64,000 nt of DNA from an uncultured Clostridia bacterium (GTDB lineage Bacteria > Bacillota > Clostridia > Peptostreptococcales > Acidaminobacteraceae), in the NCBI GenBank assembly GCA_927417275.1, contig CAKMJV010000006.1, forward strand, positions 152,114 through 216,113, given 5' to 3'. Under the pieces are notes generated by a model that saw nothing but the letters and a program-made list of their open reading frames with translations, made no database searches and was not told the DNA's origin. Position numbers and translations under genes: made by a program. Position 1 is the first letter of the stretch. Each line of letters starts with the position of its first letter. Below are positions 47,919 through 58,411 of this stretch, piece by piece.

Positions 47919-48598
47919 TACTTCACATCCCTTTCCGCTTGCGATTTACGCATGTAATTTGCCTTCACCGTAAACGCACTTTGCGGCGTGCCACTATGCC
48001 CTTCTAGCGCTAATTTTCCTGCGCTTTGAGCAGCGTCGTAAGCCGTTCCAACCGCATCATTTGATTCAAATGATAGCATCTCCCTGTAGTTCAACACACC
48101 ATCGCCAATCCAAGTGTATCGCTCTGCAGCATATTTGTCTTTAACCTGCTGCATGATTTCAGCAACAGATGCAACACCTTCTTCAAGGCATACAAGCGAT
48201 CCGTCCGACCACTTATAAACCCCATAGTAGACTTCTGAGCGTTTCGCATCGATCATAGGTACAATGAGGCCTTCCACATGTCGCATGGCACTTGCCAGCA
48301 AATACATGCTTGTAAAGGTATAAATCGGCGTGTGAAAAGGTTGCGCAAACCCTTTTACGGTACTGATTCCGATGCGTACGCCAGTAAATGAGCCTGGCCC
48401 TTCGCAAACGTAATAGGCATCAATGTCCGATATTTTAAGTTCAAGCTGCTTCATCAGCGCGTCGAGTAGTGGCATAAATTTTATGGAGTGGGTGGTCTTA
48501 GAATGGAGGCCACTTTCTCCGATTAAAATGCCGTTTTCAAACACCGCAATACTTGCTGCACTGGATGAGGTATCTATAACCATTACTTTATTATACAT
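47918..48598 (-). CDS. tsaB: TsaB, t6A biosynthesis partner of TsaD
   Basis: 226-residue inactive TsaD paralogue that scaffolds the TsaBDE complex. It begins VMVIDTSSSAASIAVFENG, with GPGSFTGVRIGIST (about 71-84). It overlaps tsaE by 16 bp and rimI by 1 bp, so the four genes are one operon. Confidence 0.95.
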   Translation of the reverse strand: MYNKVMVIDTSSSAASIAVFENGILIGESGLHSKTTHSIKFMPLLDALMKQLELKISDIDAYYVCEGPGSFTGVRIGISTVKGFAQPFHTPIYTFTSMYLLASAMRHVEGLIVPMIDAKRSEVYYGVYKWSDGSLVCLEEGVASVAEIMQQVKDKYAAERYTWIGDGVLNYREMLSFESNDAVGTAYDAAQSAGKLALEGHSGTPQSAFTVKANYMRKSQAERDVK

Positions 48599-49047
48599 GC
48601 ATCTTCTCCTTCGGCATCTAATCCGTCAACCACCAGCAATCGTCCGCCCGACTCCATATGTGTCAACGTGATCCAAATGCGCTTTTCAGGCAACAAATCC
48701 ATCACTTGCGTCGCCCATTCGACGATGCAGATGCCCGTGCCATTTAAATAATCGTCAAAGCCGATTTCAAGCATTTCATCGGCATCAAAAATTCTATATA
48801 CATCAAAATGGTAAATATCTATGGTCTGATCTTGCAGTTTTCCTTGATAAATATTCATAAGGTTAAATGTGGGGCTGGTGACATAGTCGTCCACCTCAAG
48901 TGCACGGCAGAAGAATTGTGTAAACGTGGTCTTTCCCGCGCCTAAATCGCCCTCTAAACAAATCACTGTCCCCGGTTTAATGTGCTGCGCCAGAAACGAC
49001 GCAAACTGCATGGTATCTTCAAGATGGTGTAACTTTATTTGTTTCAT
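48583..49047 (-). CDS. tsaE: TsaE ATPase, t6A biosynthesis
   Basis: 154-residue P-loop ATPase with LEGDLGAGKTTFTQ (about 33-46) and the SPTFNLMNIY region. First gene of the operon; AAAGGAGC before the start. Confidence 0.96.
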   Translation of the reverse strand: MKQIKLHHLEDTMQFASFLAQHIKPGTVICLEGDLGAGKTTFTQFFCRALEVDDYVTSPTFNLMNIYQGKLQDQTIDIYHFDVYRIFDADEMLEIGFDDYLNGTGICIVEWATQVMDLLPEKRIWITLTHMESGGRLLVVDGLDAEGEDACIIK

Positions 49048-49113
49048 AAAGGCTCCTTTGCTTAAATCTCACCTTATTGTATAACAAAAAAGAGGACTTT
49101 TCAATTCATGCAA

Positions 49114-49156
49114 AAGGCGTATCCCGAATGACTTTCATCATCTCGAGATACGCCTT
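49114..49156 (-). terminator. Hairpin after the amidohydrolase gene
   Basis: 10-bp stem AAGGCGTATC/GATACGCCTT (49114-49123 with 49147-49156), 23-nt loop, followed on the minus strand by only four T. Probable terminator. Confidence 0.6.
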
Positions 49157-49160
49157 GATT

Positions 49161-50318
49161 TTAGAGTTTATATACGACTTCTCCACCTACGAGGGTGTAT
49201 GCCACTTTTGCTTGTAAATCAAACGGGTGGCCGTCCCAAATGACGATGTCTGCGTCTTTGCCTGGTTCTATCGAACCGATGCGATCTTCTACGCCTAAAA
49301 TTTCAGCGGCATTGATGGAGATGCATTTTAACGCTTCCATTTCATCGAGACCTGCTTTGTATGCAAGGGCTGCACACATGGGCAAATACTCTAGCGGAAT
49401 CACGGGACTGTCGGTCATAATGGCGATTTTTACGCCTGCTTTATGCATCACGCCCGGCGTGTCAAAGGTCTTTTGGTTCAGTTCAAATTTTGATTTGTTG
49501 CCAAACGAAGGTCCGATAATCGCAGGGTAGCCCTCTGCAGCCAACTGATCTGCAATTAAGTGCCCTTCTGTACAATGTTCCAATGTTAGCAGCACGTCAA
49601 ATTCTTTTGCGATTCTAATGGATGTGAATATATCATCGGCTCTGTGTGCATGCGCTTTTAATGGAATTTCTTTATTGACCACGGGCAACATCGCTTCCAT
49701 TTTCATATCATATCCTGGCATTTTGCTGGCATCATCACCAGCAGCACGTATTTTATCTCTGTATTCAACCGCTTTGGCTAATGTCTCTCTTAACTTTGCT
49801 GCTGTGCCCATACGCGTCGTCGGTGTGATTTTCTTTTCTGCATACACGCGTTTTGGATTTTCCCCAAAGGCACATTTCATGGCCAATGTTTCTTTCACGA
49901 TCATATCGTCGACGCGGTTGCCGTGTAGTTTAATCACTGAAAAAACACCGCCGATGACATTTGCACTACCAGGACCAGTTGCTGCAGCGGTTACGCCGCC
50001 TTTTAAAGCATTTACAAACGCTTCGTCTCTGGGATTAATGGCATCTATTGCTCTTAAATGTGGTGTAATGGGATCGGTCATTTCATTGCCATCTGCCCCT
50101 TCAAAACCGATGCCTTCTTCCCACATCCCGATGTGACAGTGCGCATCGATAAATCCTGGGAACACATTTTTACCTGCAGCGTCTATCACTTCTGCGTGCA
50201 GTGGCGTTACAAGTTCAGCGGCAACTTCTTTGATCTTGCCATCTTCGATTAAGATACAGCCGTTTTCGATGACTTCGCCTGTCATGGTATAAATTTTTGC
50301 GTTTTTAATAAATAACAT
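49161..50318 (-). CDS. Amidohydrolase (imidazolonepropionase-like family)
   Basis: 385-residue metal-dependent hydrolase with the amidohydrolase barrel. FPGFIDAHCHIGMWEEG (about 53-69) provides two His ligands, followed by KAHAHRADDIF (about 222) and LEHCTEGH (about 246) for further ligands and IAIMTDSP (about 300) with the catalytic Asp; the beta-sandwich tail has GSIEPGKDADIVIWDG. Natural substrate not identified; hydantoinase- or imidazolonepropionase-like chemistry, or dipeptidase activity, is possible. Single gene. Confidence 0.82.
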   Translation of the reverse strand: MLFIKNAKIYTMTGEVIENGCILIEDGKIKEVAAELVTPLHAEVIDAAGKNVFPGFIDAHCHIGMWEEGIGFEGADGNEMTDPITPHLRAIDAINPRDEAFVNALKGGVTAAATGPGSANVIGGVFSVIKLHGNRVDDMIVKETLAMKCAFGENPKRVYAEKKITPTTRMGTAAKLRETLAKAVEYRDKIRAAGDDASKMPGYDMKMEAMLPVVNKEIPLKAHAHRADDIFTSIRIAKEFDVLLTLEHCTEGHLIADQLAAEGYPAIIGPSFGNKSKFELNQKTFDTPGVMHKAGVKIAIMTDSPVIPLEYLPMCAALAYKAGLDEMEALKCISINAAEILGVEDRIGSIEPGKDADIVIWDGHPFDLQAKVAYTLVGGEVVYKL

Positions 50319-50385
50319 TTTTCGCCCCCTAAAACATTCTTTCGTGTCACTAAGGAAATTATATCACGGCTTTATTAAAACTGCA

Positions 50386-52623
50386 TTAAGATTCTTTGAT
50401 ATTTTTCATGGTAAGGCCAATTTTATTTTTCACCAAATCCAGCGTTAAAATCTGAACTTTTACCGTGTCGCCAACTGAAACCACTTGCATCGGATGTTTG
50501 ATGAAGCGGTCGCAAATTTCTGAGATATGCACCAAGCCATCTTGCTTAACGCCGATGTCTACGAATGCGCCAAAATCCACGACATTTCTTACGGTGCCAT
50601 GCATAATCATACCCACTTGTAAGTCTTCCATTTTAAGGACGTCGCTTCTAAATACGGGTTTAGGCATTTCTTCTCTCGGATCGCGGCCTGGCTTTTTAAG
50701 TTCTTCGATGATGTCTTTTAAAGTCAGTGCACCCACGTCTAGCGCTGTGGATAATTTTTCTAAGCCCAACTGGTATAAATATTCAGGTCTTGCATCTGCT
50801 TGACCTTCTGAAAACGCCATTACTTTTTCGGTGATGTCTTTTATGTCCCCTTTAACGATGTCTTTTTGGGTATAGCCAAGGATTTTTAGTAGTTTTTCAG
50901 TTGCGCTATATGCTTCCGGGTGAACGGCGGTGTTATCCAGTGGATTTGTGGCATTGGGGATTCTTAAAAAGCCCACCGCTTGCTCGTACACTTTATCGCC
51001 CAATCTTTTTACTTTTAGCAGTTCTTTACGCGACTTAAATTTGCCATTTTCATCGCGGTAAGCCACGATGTTTTTAGAAAGTGTGCCCGATATACCCGAT
51101 ACATAACTTAAAAGTGATGGTGTCGCCGTATTTAAATCCACACCTACGCTGTTAACGCAATCCTCAACCACATTGGTCAATTGTTCTTCCAAGCGCTTCT
51201 GGTTTACGTCATGTTGGTACTGTCCAACGCCGATGCTTTTCGGATCGATTTTTACCAGTTCTGCAAGTGGGTCTTGAAGGCGTCTGCCGATGGAGATCGC
51301 GCCTCTAATGGAGACGTCGATGTCTGGGTATTCTTCTGTGGCAAGTTTGGACGCCGAATAAACAGATGCGCCCGCTTCACTTACGATGGTGTAATAGACT
51401 TCTTCGTCTAACGTCTTAATCAGCTCTGCCACCAGTTGTTCTGTTTCTCTAGACGCCGTGCCATTTCCGATGGGGATGATGTTTATTTTGTGCTTTTTAA
51501 TCAGTTTGGTTAAAACTTCTTTTGCTTCTTCCACTTTGTTTTGTGGGGCATTTGGATAGATGGTCGCGTATTCTAAGAGTTTACCCGTTTCATCTAAAAC
51601 CGATAATTTACAGCCTGTACGATAACTTGGGTCGATGGCAAGTACGCGTGCATCTTTAACCGGCGCAACCAGTAAGAGTGATTTTGTGTTTTTTCCAAAC
51701 ACTTTAATCGCTTCTTCTTCTGCGCGTTCTTTGAGTATGTTTCTAACTTCCCTGTCGATGGAAGGCGCAATCAATCTTTTATAGGAATCGTCTATGGCTT
51801 CTAATAAATAAGACGTGGTCAATGCTTTTGGTTGCGTGACGATTTTTGCCTTTAAGTTTTCTACGATCTGCTCATCTGGTGTGATGAGTTTCACTTTGAG
51901 GACTTTCTCCCCTTCGCCTCTGTTAAGTGCCAAGATTCGGTGATTCGCCACTTTGGCGATCGGCTCAGAATAGTTATAGTACATTTCGAAGACTGAGGCT
52001 TCTTTTTCATCCACCGCGATGGACTGAATGGTGCCTTGTGTGAGGTACTTCGATCGTATGACCGCGCGGTGCGCAGGTGCATCTGAAATACGCTCCGCAA
52101 TGATGTCTTTTGCACCATTTATGGCCTCTTCCACCGTTAAAACTTCTTTTTCTTCATTTATATATGTCTTTGCTAAGTCTTCAAAATTGCCATTTAAAAA
52201 GGATTGATCCCAGATCACATCGGCCAGTGGCTCTAGACCGCGATCGATGGCTTTTGAGGCACGTGTGCTTTTCTTTTGCTTATACGGTCTGTATAAATCT
52301 TCTACGGTTTGAAGCACCGTTGCTTTTTCGATTTCCGCTCTGAGTTCTGGTGTGAGTTTTTCTTGTGCTTCAATGATGCGCAATACTTCTTCTTTTCTGG
52401 CTGTGAGTGCGCGCAAGTACTTTAATCGATCATCAAACGCTCTTAGCACTTCATCGTCTATACCGCCTGTGACTTCTTTACGGTATCTGGCGATAAATGG
52501 GATGGTATTCCCTTCATCGATGAGCGCCAAAGTCGCCTCTACTTGTGAAACCTTAAGCGATAATTCTTTTGCCAATTGGGTTATGATTAATTTTTCCGAT
52601 ACTTTAATTGGATTCGTTTCCAT
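50386..52623 (-). CDS. tex: Tex-family S1 RNA-binding protein
   Basis: 745-residue transcription accessory protein. N-terminal Tex HTH, YqgF-like RNase H fold (about 325-450; VLAIDPSYRTGCKLSVLD), helix-hairpin-helix region (LLKVKRLGDKVYEQAVGF) and C-terminal S1 domain (about 655-725; VGMIMHGTVRNVVDFGAFVD). It overlaps prfB by 20 bp. AAGGGGGG lies before the start. Confidence 0.94.
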   Translation of the reverse strand: METNPIKVSEKLIITQLAKELSLKVSQVEATLALIDEGNTIPFIARYRKEVTGGIDDEVLRAFDDRLKYLRALTARKEEVLRIIEAQEKLTPELRAEIEKATVLQTVEDLYRPYKQKKSTRASKAIDRGLEPLADVIWDQSFLNGNFEDLAKTYINEEKEVLTVEEAINGAKDIIAERISDAPAHRAVIRSKYLTQGTIQSIAVDEKEASVFEMYYNYSEPIAKVANHRILALNRGEGEKVLKVKLITPDEQIVENLKAKIVTQPKALTTSYLLEAIDDSYKRLIAPSIDREVRNILKERAEEEAIKVFGKNTKSLLLVAPVKDARVLAIDPSYRTGCKLSVLDETGKLLEYATIYPNAPQNKVEEAKEVLTKLIKKHKINIIPIGNGTASRETEQLVAELIKTLDEEVYYTIVSEAGASVYSASKLATEEYPDIDVSIRGAISIGRRLQDPLAELVKIDPKSIGVGQYQHDVNQKRLEEQLTNVVEDCVNSVGVDLNTATPSLLSYVSGISGTLSKNIVAYRDENGKFKSRKELLKVKRLGDKVYEQAVGFLRIPNATNPLDNTAVHPEAYSATEKLLKILGYTQKDIVKGDIKDITEKVMAFSEGQADARPEYLYQLGLEKLSTALDVGALTLKDIIEELKKPGRDPREEMPKPVFRSDVLKMEDLQVGMIMHGTVRNVVDFGAFVDIGVKQDGLVHISEICDRFIKHPMQVVSVGDTVKVQILTLDLVKNKIGLTMKNIKES

Positions 52624-53726
52624 GCGTACTTGCCCCCCTTAAATAAGCGTCGATGAAACCATCGATTTCACCATCCATAACCGCTTGAATGTTACCTACT
52701 TCTTCATTGGTCCGATGGTCTTTTACCATATTATATGGATGAAAGACATACGACCGGATTTGACTGCCCCAAGTGATTTGTGAATAATCCCCTGCTAAAT
52801 CTTCTATTTTATCTTTGTGTTCTCTTTCTTTGAGTTCGACGAGTTTGCCCATGAGCATCTTCATGGCTGTGGCGCGGTTGGCCGTTTGCGAGCGCTCGTT
52901 TTGACATTGTACCACGACACCCGTGGGAATATGTGTGATCCGAACGGCTGAGTCCGTGGTATTAATATGCTGACCCCCTGCGCCCGATGCGCGATACGTA
53001 TCGAGTTTTAAATCTGCTGGGTTGATGTCGATGACTACTGAATCGTCCAGTTCAGGCATAACATCCACCGATGAAAACGAGGTGTGTCTTTTGCCAGATG
53101 AGTCAAAGGGCGATATTCTAACGATGCGGTGCACGCCTTTTTCGGATTTTAAGAAGCCATATGCGTTCAGCCCTTCAAACAACAGCGAAACCGACTTTAT
53201 GCCCGCTTCTGTATCGTCTTGTAAATCGAGGGTTTTTACGTTATACCCTCTGCGCTCGCCCCATCTTTTGTACATTCTAAGGAGCATTGCCGCCCAGTCT
53301 TGCGCATCGGTTCCACCCGATCCCGCATGAATGGATAATATGGCACTGTTGGCATCGAACTCGCCTTTTAAGAGCGTTTCCAAAAGTGCCGAGTCGTAGG
53401 CTGCTTTAAGTTTCTCATAGCTGGCTTCGACTTCTAATTCAAAGCTGTCGTCTTCGTCTGCAAGTGCCATCTCGATTAACTCTTCGATGTCAACCGCTTG
53501 ATGCATCAGAGCTTCATATCCCTCTACTTTGTTCTTCAGTGCCTTTTGAAACTTGAGTTTGGTTTGCGCACGTTCATTGTCATTCCAAAAGTCAGGTTCC
53601 GTCATGTCCATTTCTATTTCTTCGATTCGGTAACGCACGTTGACCAGGTCAAAGTGACACCTCGAGCTCGGCGATGGACGCTTTTAGTTTTTTAATCTCT
53701 CTGCTAATTCGTTCTAATATAATCAT
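52604..53726 (-). CDS. prfB: Peptide chain release factor 2 with programmed +1 frameshift
   Basis: Terminates translation at UGA and UAA. The frame opens at ATG 53726 behind GGAGGG (25 codons, MIILERISREIKKLK…), meets TGA at 53651-53649 in CTTTGAC, and after a +1 shift continues to 52604 (348 codons). The main frame has the GGQ motif in GAGGQHINTTDSAVRI. An AGGTG stretch precedes CTTTGAC. Neighbours: secA upstream and tex downstream (20-bp overlap). Confidence 0.95.
53647..53665 (-). other. prfB autoregulatory frameshift site
   Basis: The minus strand reads AGGTGTCACTTTGACC: Shine-Dalgarno-like AGGTG, then CTT TGA C. The ribosome slips +1 at CTT when RF2 is scarce, joining the 25-codon leader to the main frame. 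Confidence 0.93.
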
Positions 53727-53746
53727 CTTGCCCTCCAAGTAATAGA

Positions 53747-53773
53747 GCCAGAGTTGAGTCGATCAATTCTGGC
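53747..53773 (-). other. Hairpin between secA and prfB
   Basis: GCCAGAGTTG/CAATTCTGGC inverted repeat with one mismatch (loop 7 nt). No T-run follows, so it may attenuate or process rather than fully stop the secA transcript. Confidence 0.35.
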
Positions 53774-53780
53774 CCTAGGT

Positions 53781-56519
53781 TTATTCTTCTATCGATGCAC
53801 CATGACACTTTTTATATTTTTTTCCGCTACCACATGGACATGGATCGTTCCGACCTATTTTGCCTTCTGTTTTAAAAGGTTTTTTCGAAACCGCTTGATC
53901 ACCTGTTCCAGAGATATTTGTGATTCTCGCTACATTTTTGCGTTCTGTTTCTGTCTGTAATGTCGCGTGGAACAACGCTTTAACGGTTTCTTCCTGAATA
54001 TTTGATATCATTTCATCAAACATTTCAAAGCCTTCCATTTTATATGCGATGACTGGATCTTGCTGTCCGATGGCACGTAATCCGATACCTTGTTTTAAAT
54101 CATCCATGGCATCAATGTGATCGATCCAGTGTAAATCAACCACTCTTAAGAGGATCGCACGCTCGACTTCGCGCATACGTTCTTCTGTTATTTCCGCTTC
54201 TTTGAGTGCATATATTTCTTTTGCTTTATCAAAGACGATGGTTTTAACTTTCTCAAGTGTAAGGTTTTCTATATCTGTAAAGACGATGGATCCAGCAGGT
54301 AAGAACAATGGCGTGAAATGGTTTAATAGTCCATCTAAATCCCACTCTTCTGGATACTTATAGCCCTCCGTAAACATTGGAATAGAGCGATCAATCACTT
54401 TTTCTACCATGGAGATGACACTTTCTCTGATGTCTTCGCCATGCAATACTTTGTTTCTTTGTCCATAAATAATTTCACGTTGCTTGTTCATGACGTCGTC
54501 GTACTGCAAGACGTGTTTACGGATGCCAAAGTTTCTGCCTTCCACTTTTTTCTGTGCATTTTCGATGGACTTGGTTAACAGTTTGTTTTCAAGCTGCATG
54601 TCTTCGTCAAATCCCAAGGTGTCGACGATGGATTTTGCGCGATCGCTTACGAAAAGGCGCATTAAATCATCTTCAAATGAGATGTAAAACTGCGTGGAAC
54701 CGGGGTCACCTTGACGTCCAGCACGGCCTCTAAGTTGGTTGTCGATACGTCTGGATTCATGGCGCTCTGTACCGATGATATGAAGGCCTCCAGCCGCTTT
54801 AACTTTTGCCGCTTCGTCATCGGTTACGACTTTATGCATCTTGTAGAGTTCGTCATAAACGGGCTTCGCTTCTAGCACTTCTGGATCCGTTCCGATGATC
54901 GGGCTTGATACCGTATTTACGATGTGCTCTTCATAGCCTTTTTTAAGCATGTCGCGTTTTGCTAAAAATTCTGGATTACCACCCAGTACGATGTCCGTAC
55001 CACGACCCGCCATGTTGGTGGCGATGGTCACTGCATTAAAACGGCCTGCTTGCGCTACGATTTCCGCTTCGCGATCATGCTGTTTCGCATTTAACACTTC
55101 GTGTTTGATGCCCATTTTTTTAAGCATTGTGCTCAAAAATTCTGAAGTTTCGATGCTGATGGTACCCACCAAAATCGGCTGTCCATTCGCATGTCTTTCC
55201 TGGATATCCTTTATTACGGCGCTAAATTTGCCTTTTAAGTTTTTGTAAATCGCATCTTCTAAATCGAGTCTTGCGATGGGTTTATTCGTGGGCATCATCA
55301 CGACGTCCATGTTATAAATGTGTCTAAATTCTTCTTCTTCCGTCTTCGCCGTACCCGTCATACCCGATAATTTTTTATACATTCTAAAGTAATTCTGCAA
55401 GGTAATAGTAGCCAGCGTTTGAGATTCTTTTCTGACTTCAATGTTCTCTTTCGCCTCAATCGCTTGATGTAGGCCATTTGAATAACGACGTCCATACATA
55501 AGACGGCCGGTAAACTCATCTACGATGATGACTTCACCATCTTTTACGATATAATCCACATCGCGTCTCATTAAAAAGTTTGCGCGAATGGCTTGATTTA
55601 CATGGTGTGAAATCTCTATGTTTTGTGGGTCACTTAAATTCTCGATGCCAAAGTATCTCTCGGCTTTACTAACGCCATTTCTGCTTTCACTGCCTTCTTC
55701 TTTTTCGCCAAATTTATCGACAACTACGCCATCTGTCAGTGCGATGGATTTTGCTTTTTCGTCGATTTTAACGTCTTCTTCCTTATTAAGGGTTTTTGCA
55801 AATAGATTTGCGATGCGGTATAAATCTGTAGATTTTGCACTTTCACCTGAGATGATCAGTGGCGTTCTCGCCTCGTCCACCAATATACTGTCGACCTCAT
55901 CGACTACGGCAAAGTTAAGCGGTCTTTGTACCAAACGCTCTTGTCGCATCACCATATTGTCTCTTAGATAATCAAAGCCAAATTCATTATTTGTGCCGTA
56001 AGTTACGTCTGCACGATACGCTGCTTTTCGGTCTTCGCCTTCAACGCCATGTACCACACAGCCCACGGTTAATCCTAAAAATTCAAAGATCTTACCCATC
56101 CATTCTTTATCACGCATGGCAAGGTAATCATTAACGGTTACGATGTGTACGCCTTCTCCACTAAGTGCATTTAAGTATGCAGGTAAAGTGGCAACAAGCG
56201 TTTTACCTTCACCTGTTTTCATCTCAGCGATTCGGCCTTGATGCAAGACGATTCCCCCCATAAGTTGGACGCGATATGCCCGCATACCTAATGCGCGCTT
56301 TCCGCCTTCTCTCGCTACTGCAAATGCTTCTGGTAAAATGTCATCGAGTGTTTCACCTTTTGCAAGTCGCTCTTTAAATTGAACCGTCATCTGTCTAAGT
56401 GCGTCATCTGACATCTGCTCAAATTTGCCTTCTAGGGACTCAATTAAATCCGCCATCTTATCTAACTTTTTGACTTCCTTCTCGTTTATATCACCAAAAA
56501 TAAACTTCAAAATACTCAT
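53781..56519 (-). CDS. secA: Preprotein translocase ATPase SecA
   Basis: 912-residue motor of Sec export. Walker [21 protein letters not shown] (about 101-120), [16 protein letters not shown] (about 209), helicase motif [12 protein letters not shown], and a C-terminal SecB/zinc motif [14 protein letters not shown]. Full length. It is followed by prfB, as in many Firmicutes. Confidence 0.98.
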   Translation of the reverse strand: MSILKFIFGDINEKEVKKLDKMADLIESLEGKFEQMSDDALRQMTVQFKERLAKGETLDDILPEAFAVAREGGKRALGMRAYRVQLMGGIVLHQGRIAEMKTGEGKTLVATLPAYLNALSGEGVHIVTVNDYLAMRDKEWMGKIFEFLGLTVGCVVHGVEGEDRKAAYRADVTYGTNNEFGFDYLRDNMVMRQERLVQRPLNFAVVDEVDSILVDEARTPLIISGESAKSTDLYRIANLFAKTLNKEEDVKIDEKAKSIALTDGVVVDKFGEKEEGSESRNGVSKAERYFGIENLSDPQNIEISHHVNQAIRANFLMRRDVDYIVKDGEVIIVDEFTGRLMYGRRYSNGLHQAIEAKENIEVRKESQTLATITLQNYFRMYKKLSGMTGTAKTEEEEFRHIYNMDVVMMPTNKPIARLDLEDAIYKNLKGKFSAVIKDIQERHANGQPILVGTISIETSEFLSTMLKKMGIKHEVLNAKQHDREAEIVAQAGRFNAVTIATNMAGRGTDIVLGGNPEFLAKRDMLKKGYEEHIVNTVSSPIIGTDPEVLEAKPVYDELYKMHKVVTDDEAAKVKAAGGLHIIGTERHESRRIDNQLRGRAGRQGDPGSTQFYISFEDDLMRLFVSDRAKSIVDTLGFDEDMQLENKLLTKSIENAQKKVEGRNFGIRKHVLQYDDVMNKQREIIYGQRNKVLHGEDIRESVISMVEKVIDRSIPMFTEGYKYPEEWDLDGLLNHFTPLFLPAGSIVFTDIENLTLEKVKTIVFDKAKEIYALKEAEITEERMREVERAILLRVVDLHWIDHIDAMDDLKQGIGLRAIGQQDPVIAYKMEGFEMFDEMISNIQEETVKALFHATLQTETERKNVARITNISGTGDQAVSKKPFKTEGKIGRNDPCPCGSGKKYKKCHGASIEE

Positions 56520-56546
56520 GTCTTATTTTTTCCTTCCATTATATAG

Positions 56547-57146
56547 TTATCGTCGCAAGCGCGAATTGTACGTAAATTGCAACATGGAACCTCTACTTTT
56601 AACTGCAGATAACAACATTTCATACTGAATCAAAACCACGATTCCGATGGATACGATGATATCCCCTATGCTAAGCAACTCCGTTAACGGATATGCTTTG
56701 GGCAATGCGATTATTTTCCCCAGATACGGGCTTAACACATTTGCGCCATCTAGTGTCATGTAGTTTACGATTGAACCGTTTGTTAATGATTCTACAAACG
56801 AGCCGTGACCCATGGCTTCCATCGCTGCTGCATCAACGGGCATTCGATACCCATTAAGACCCATAATCAGCAAATTCAGTGCAAGTCCCAAAAGTATAAT
56901 TTTCATGCCATTTCTCTCGAAATTAAACAGTGCAACCAATGCGATTAAGCACATCGAAATGTAAGGAATCAACGCAAGTTGCTCAAAAGGTATATCCAAT
57001 ATTTTAATGCCATAAGGCACTAAAAACAACAAAAATGCTAAGAATGCTAAGATCCACCCTTTAAAGTGCGCTTCATAAAAATTATTAAGTCTACCGTTTC
57101 TAACAAATCCGATAATGAGACCGAGAATAATCGCTTCTATGTACAT
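56547..57146 (-). CDS. DUF5317 family membrane protein
   Basis: 199 residues with five or six hydrophobic helices. It begins MYIEAIILGLIIGFVRNGR, followed by WILAFLAFLLFLVPYGI, and has NGYRMPVDAAAME in the outside loop, the pattern I associate with DUF5317. Function unknown. 27 bp separate it from secA on the same strand, so the two may be cotranscribed. Confidence 0.78.
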   Translation of the reverse strand: MYIEAIILGLIIGFVRNGRLNNFYEAHFKGWILAFLAFLLFLVPYGIKILDIPFEQLALIPYISMCLIALVALFNFERNGMKIILLGLALNLLIMGLNGYRMPVDAAAMEAMGHGSFVESLTNGSIVNYMTLDGANVLSPYLGKIIALPKAYPLTELLSIGDIIVSIGIVVLIQYEMLLSAVKSRGSMLQFTYNSRLRR

Positions 57147-57323
57147 AGGACACCCCTTTTACATGATTTCTGACAGATAATCTTCTCTACTATTCTATCA
57201 TAAACCAACCACATTTAAAAGAATCCACTCCATTAACCCCTACCTAATTCCCTGCGGTAATTATATCATTAATTATGTCTATATAAAAAAAGAAAATATG
57301 AACAAAACTTAAATAAAAAACGC

Positions 57324-57391
57324 GGAATGTCCCTGGCAACTTTTTGTTAGTGCAGGGATGCACGGAATGTCCCTGGCAACTTTTTGTTAGT
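57324..57391. repeat. REP-like repeat, two direct copies
   Basis: GGAATGTCCCTGGCAACTTT followed by TTGTTAGT at 57324-57351 and again at 57364-57391 (40-bp period). The 57147-57323 stretch is AT-rich without a recognisable feature. Confidence 0.9.
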
Positions 57392-57485
57392 CGAAAATAC
57401 AACACAATTTACAAATTGTAAATTATATGCATATAAAATATACATATCGTCAACCTTTTAAACATATGAATTAAGTTATGCTAAA

Positions 57486-57499
57486 CTCAATATATTGAG
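57486..57499. promoter_or_regulatory. Palindrome before the XRE regulator
   Basis: Perfect 14-bp palindrome CTCAATATATTGAG, 52 bp upstream of the regulator start; a likely autoregulatory operator. Confidence 0.5.
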
Positions 57500-57551
57500 A
57501 ACTTATTGCAACTATTTAAAAATTTAGAAGTTCATGATTATGAGGTTATCT

Positions 57552-57920
57552 ATGTTTAACGGTCAAAAACTACGCGAAATTAGAGAATTACATCAATTGA
57601 CACAGAAAAAGGCCGCTGCGCTATTTAATATCTCTCCTTCAACGCTCAGTCACTATGAAAATGGAAATCGTGAACCCAGCAGTGAGTTCCTCATTAAGTA
57701 TTCTAATCATTTTAATATATCTAAGGAAGAACTGGTGTCACTGTTGTTTGATACAACTTTGCATGATCCTAATGTGACTTATCATACCACCCCTGAACAA
57801 GAACTTGTTTTTGAAATAATTGATGATAAAAAACTCAAAGAACTACCATTGTCAGAAAAAATAAAAATACGTGAATATGCTCATTATATCTACACACAAT
57901 TCAAAAAGAAGTCAAAATGA
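57552..57920 (+). CDS. XRE-family helix-turn-helix regulator
   Basis: 122 residues. N-terminal HTH (about 3-58: LREIRELHQLTQKKAAALF…TLSHYENGNREPS) and a short helical tail. I start at 57552 with GAGG upstream; the open frame begins at 57534. Standalone gene, a palindromic operator candidate upstream, and REP-like repeats on both sides. Regulon unknown. Confidence 0.85.
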   Translation: MFNGQKLREIRELHQLTQKKAAALFNISPSTLSHYENGNREPSSEFLIKYSNHFNISKEELVSLLFDTTLHDPNVTYHTTPEQELVFEIIDDKKLKELPLSEKIKIREYAHYIYTQFKKKSK

Positions 57921-58049
57921 TTACTTAGAATATTAAATGTTAAAAAAATATAATTATTTTCACAAAATCAATTGACCCCTTAAATTTTTTTTGCTATACT
58001 CTTAATTAGATGGGAACTATTTCCAAATAAATAAGTTTAGGGGGCTTAT

Positions 58050-58187
58050 ATGTCAAGTGAAAAGGAAGATAAAGTAACACAAGAAATCGTGCCATGCAAA
58101 ATTTGTCGATCCGTTGAGGCAGATGTAACGTTCAAAGATTGTTTTATTTGTGAGGCCTGTGTAACTTACATAAAATCTAATTTGTAG
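58050..58187 (+). CDS. Gin-like zinc-finger small protein (anti-sigma factor Gin family)
   Basis: 45 residues with CKICRS (16-21) and CFICEAC (31-37), spaced as in Gin/CsfB, which binds zinc and blocks sigma-G or sigma-E in Bacillus. An acidic/basic N-terminus (MSSEKEDKVTQE) precedes it. The ribosome site is TAGGGGGC. It is followed by a strong terminator. The call rests on the Cys pattern; other CxxC-CxxC mini-proteins exist. If correct, the organism could be a sporeformer or a descendant of one. Confidence 0.62.
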   Translation: MSSEKEDKVTQEIVPCKICRSVEADVTFKDCFICEACVTYIKSNL

Positions 58188-58200
58188 ATTTTTGGCGTAG

Positions 58201-58226
58201 GGAGCTGTGAAAACAGCTCCTTTCAC
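58201..58226 (+). terminator. Terminator of the Gin-like gene
   Basis: 8-bp perfect stem GGAGCTGT/ACAGCTCC with a GAAA loop, then TTTCACATTTTTT. Confidence 0.88.
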
Positions 58227-58237
58227 ATTTTTTGAAT

Positions 58238-58265
58238 GAAATGTCCCTGGCAACTTTTTGTTAGT
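58238..58265. repeat. REP-like repeat
   Basis: GAAATGTCCCTGGCAACTTT followed by TTGTTAGT, forward orientation. Confidence 0.9.
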
Positions 58266-58275
58266 TCATTTTAAT

Positions 58276-58335
58276 ACGAAAAAGTGCCTATTGTCTTCAA
58301 CACCATTTAAAAGTGTTGAAAACAGTAGGCACTTT
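58276..58335 (-). terminator. Terminator of the M3 peptidase gene
   Basis: Long stem AAAGTGCCTATTGT paired with ACAGTAGGCACTTT (two weak pairs), with inner TTCAACAC/GTGTTGAA; T-rich on both sides. Confidence 0.75.
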
Positions 58336-58383
58336 GATTTTTTGAGTTTAAATGTTCTTTGGATTACGTAGTCAAAAACGACC

Positions 58384-58411
58384 ACTTGCAAAAAGTTTCC
58401 AGGGACATTTT
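58384..58411. repeat. REP-like repeat overlapping the M3 peptidase stop codon
   Basis: Reverse orientation, ACTTGCAAAAAGTTTCCAGG… ; one base differs from the consensus (TTTCC for TTGCC). It overlaps the stop codon (58410-58412) by 2 bases. Confidence 0.88.
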
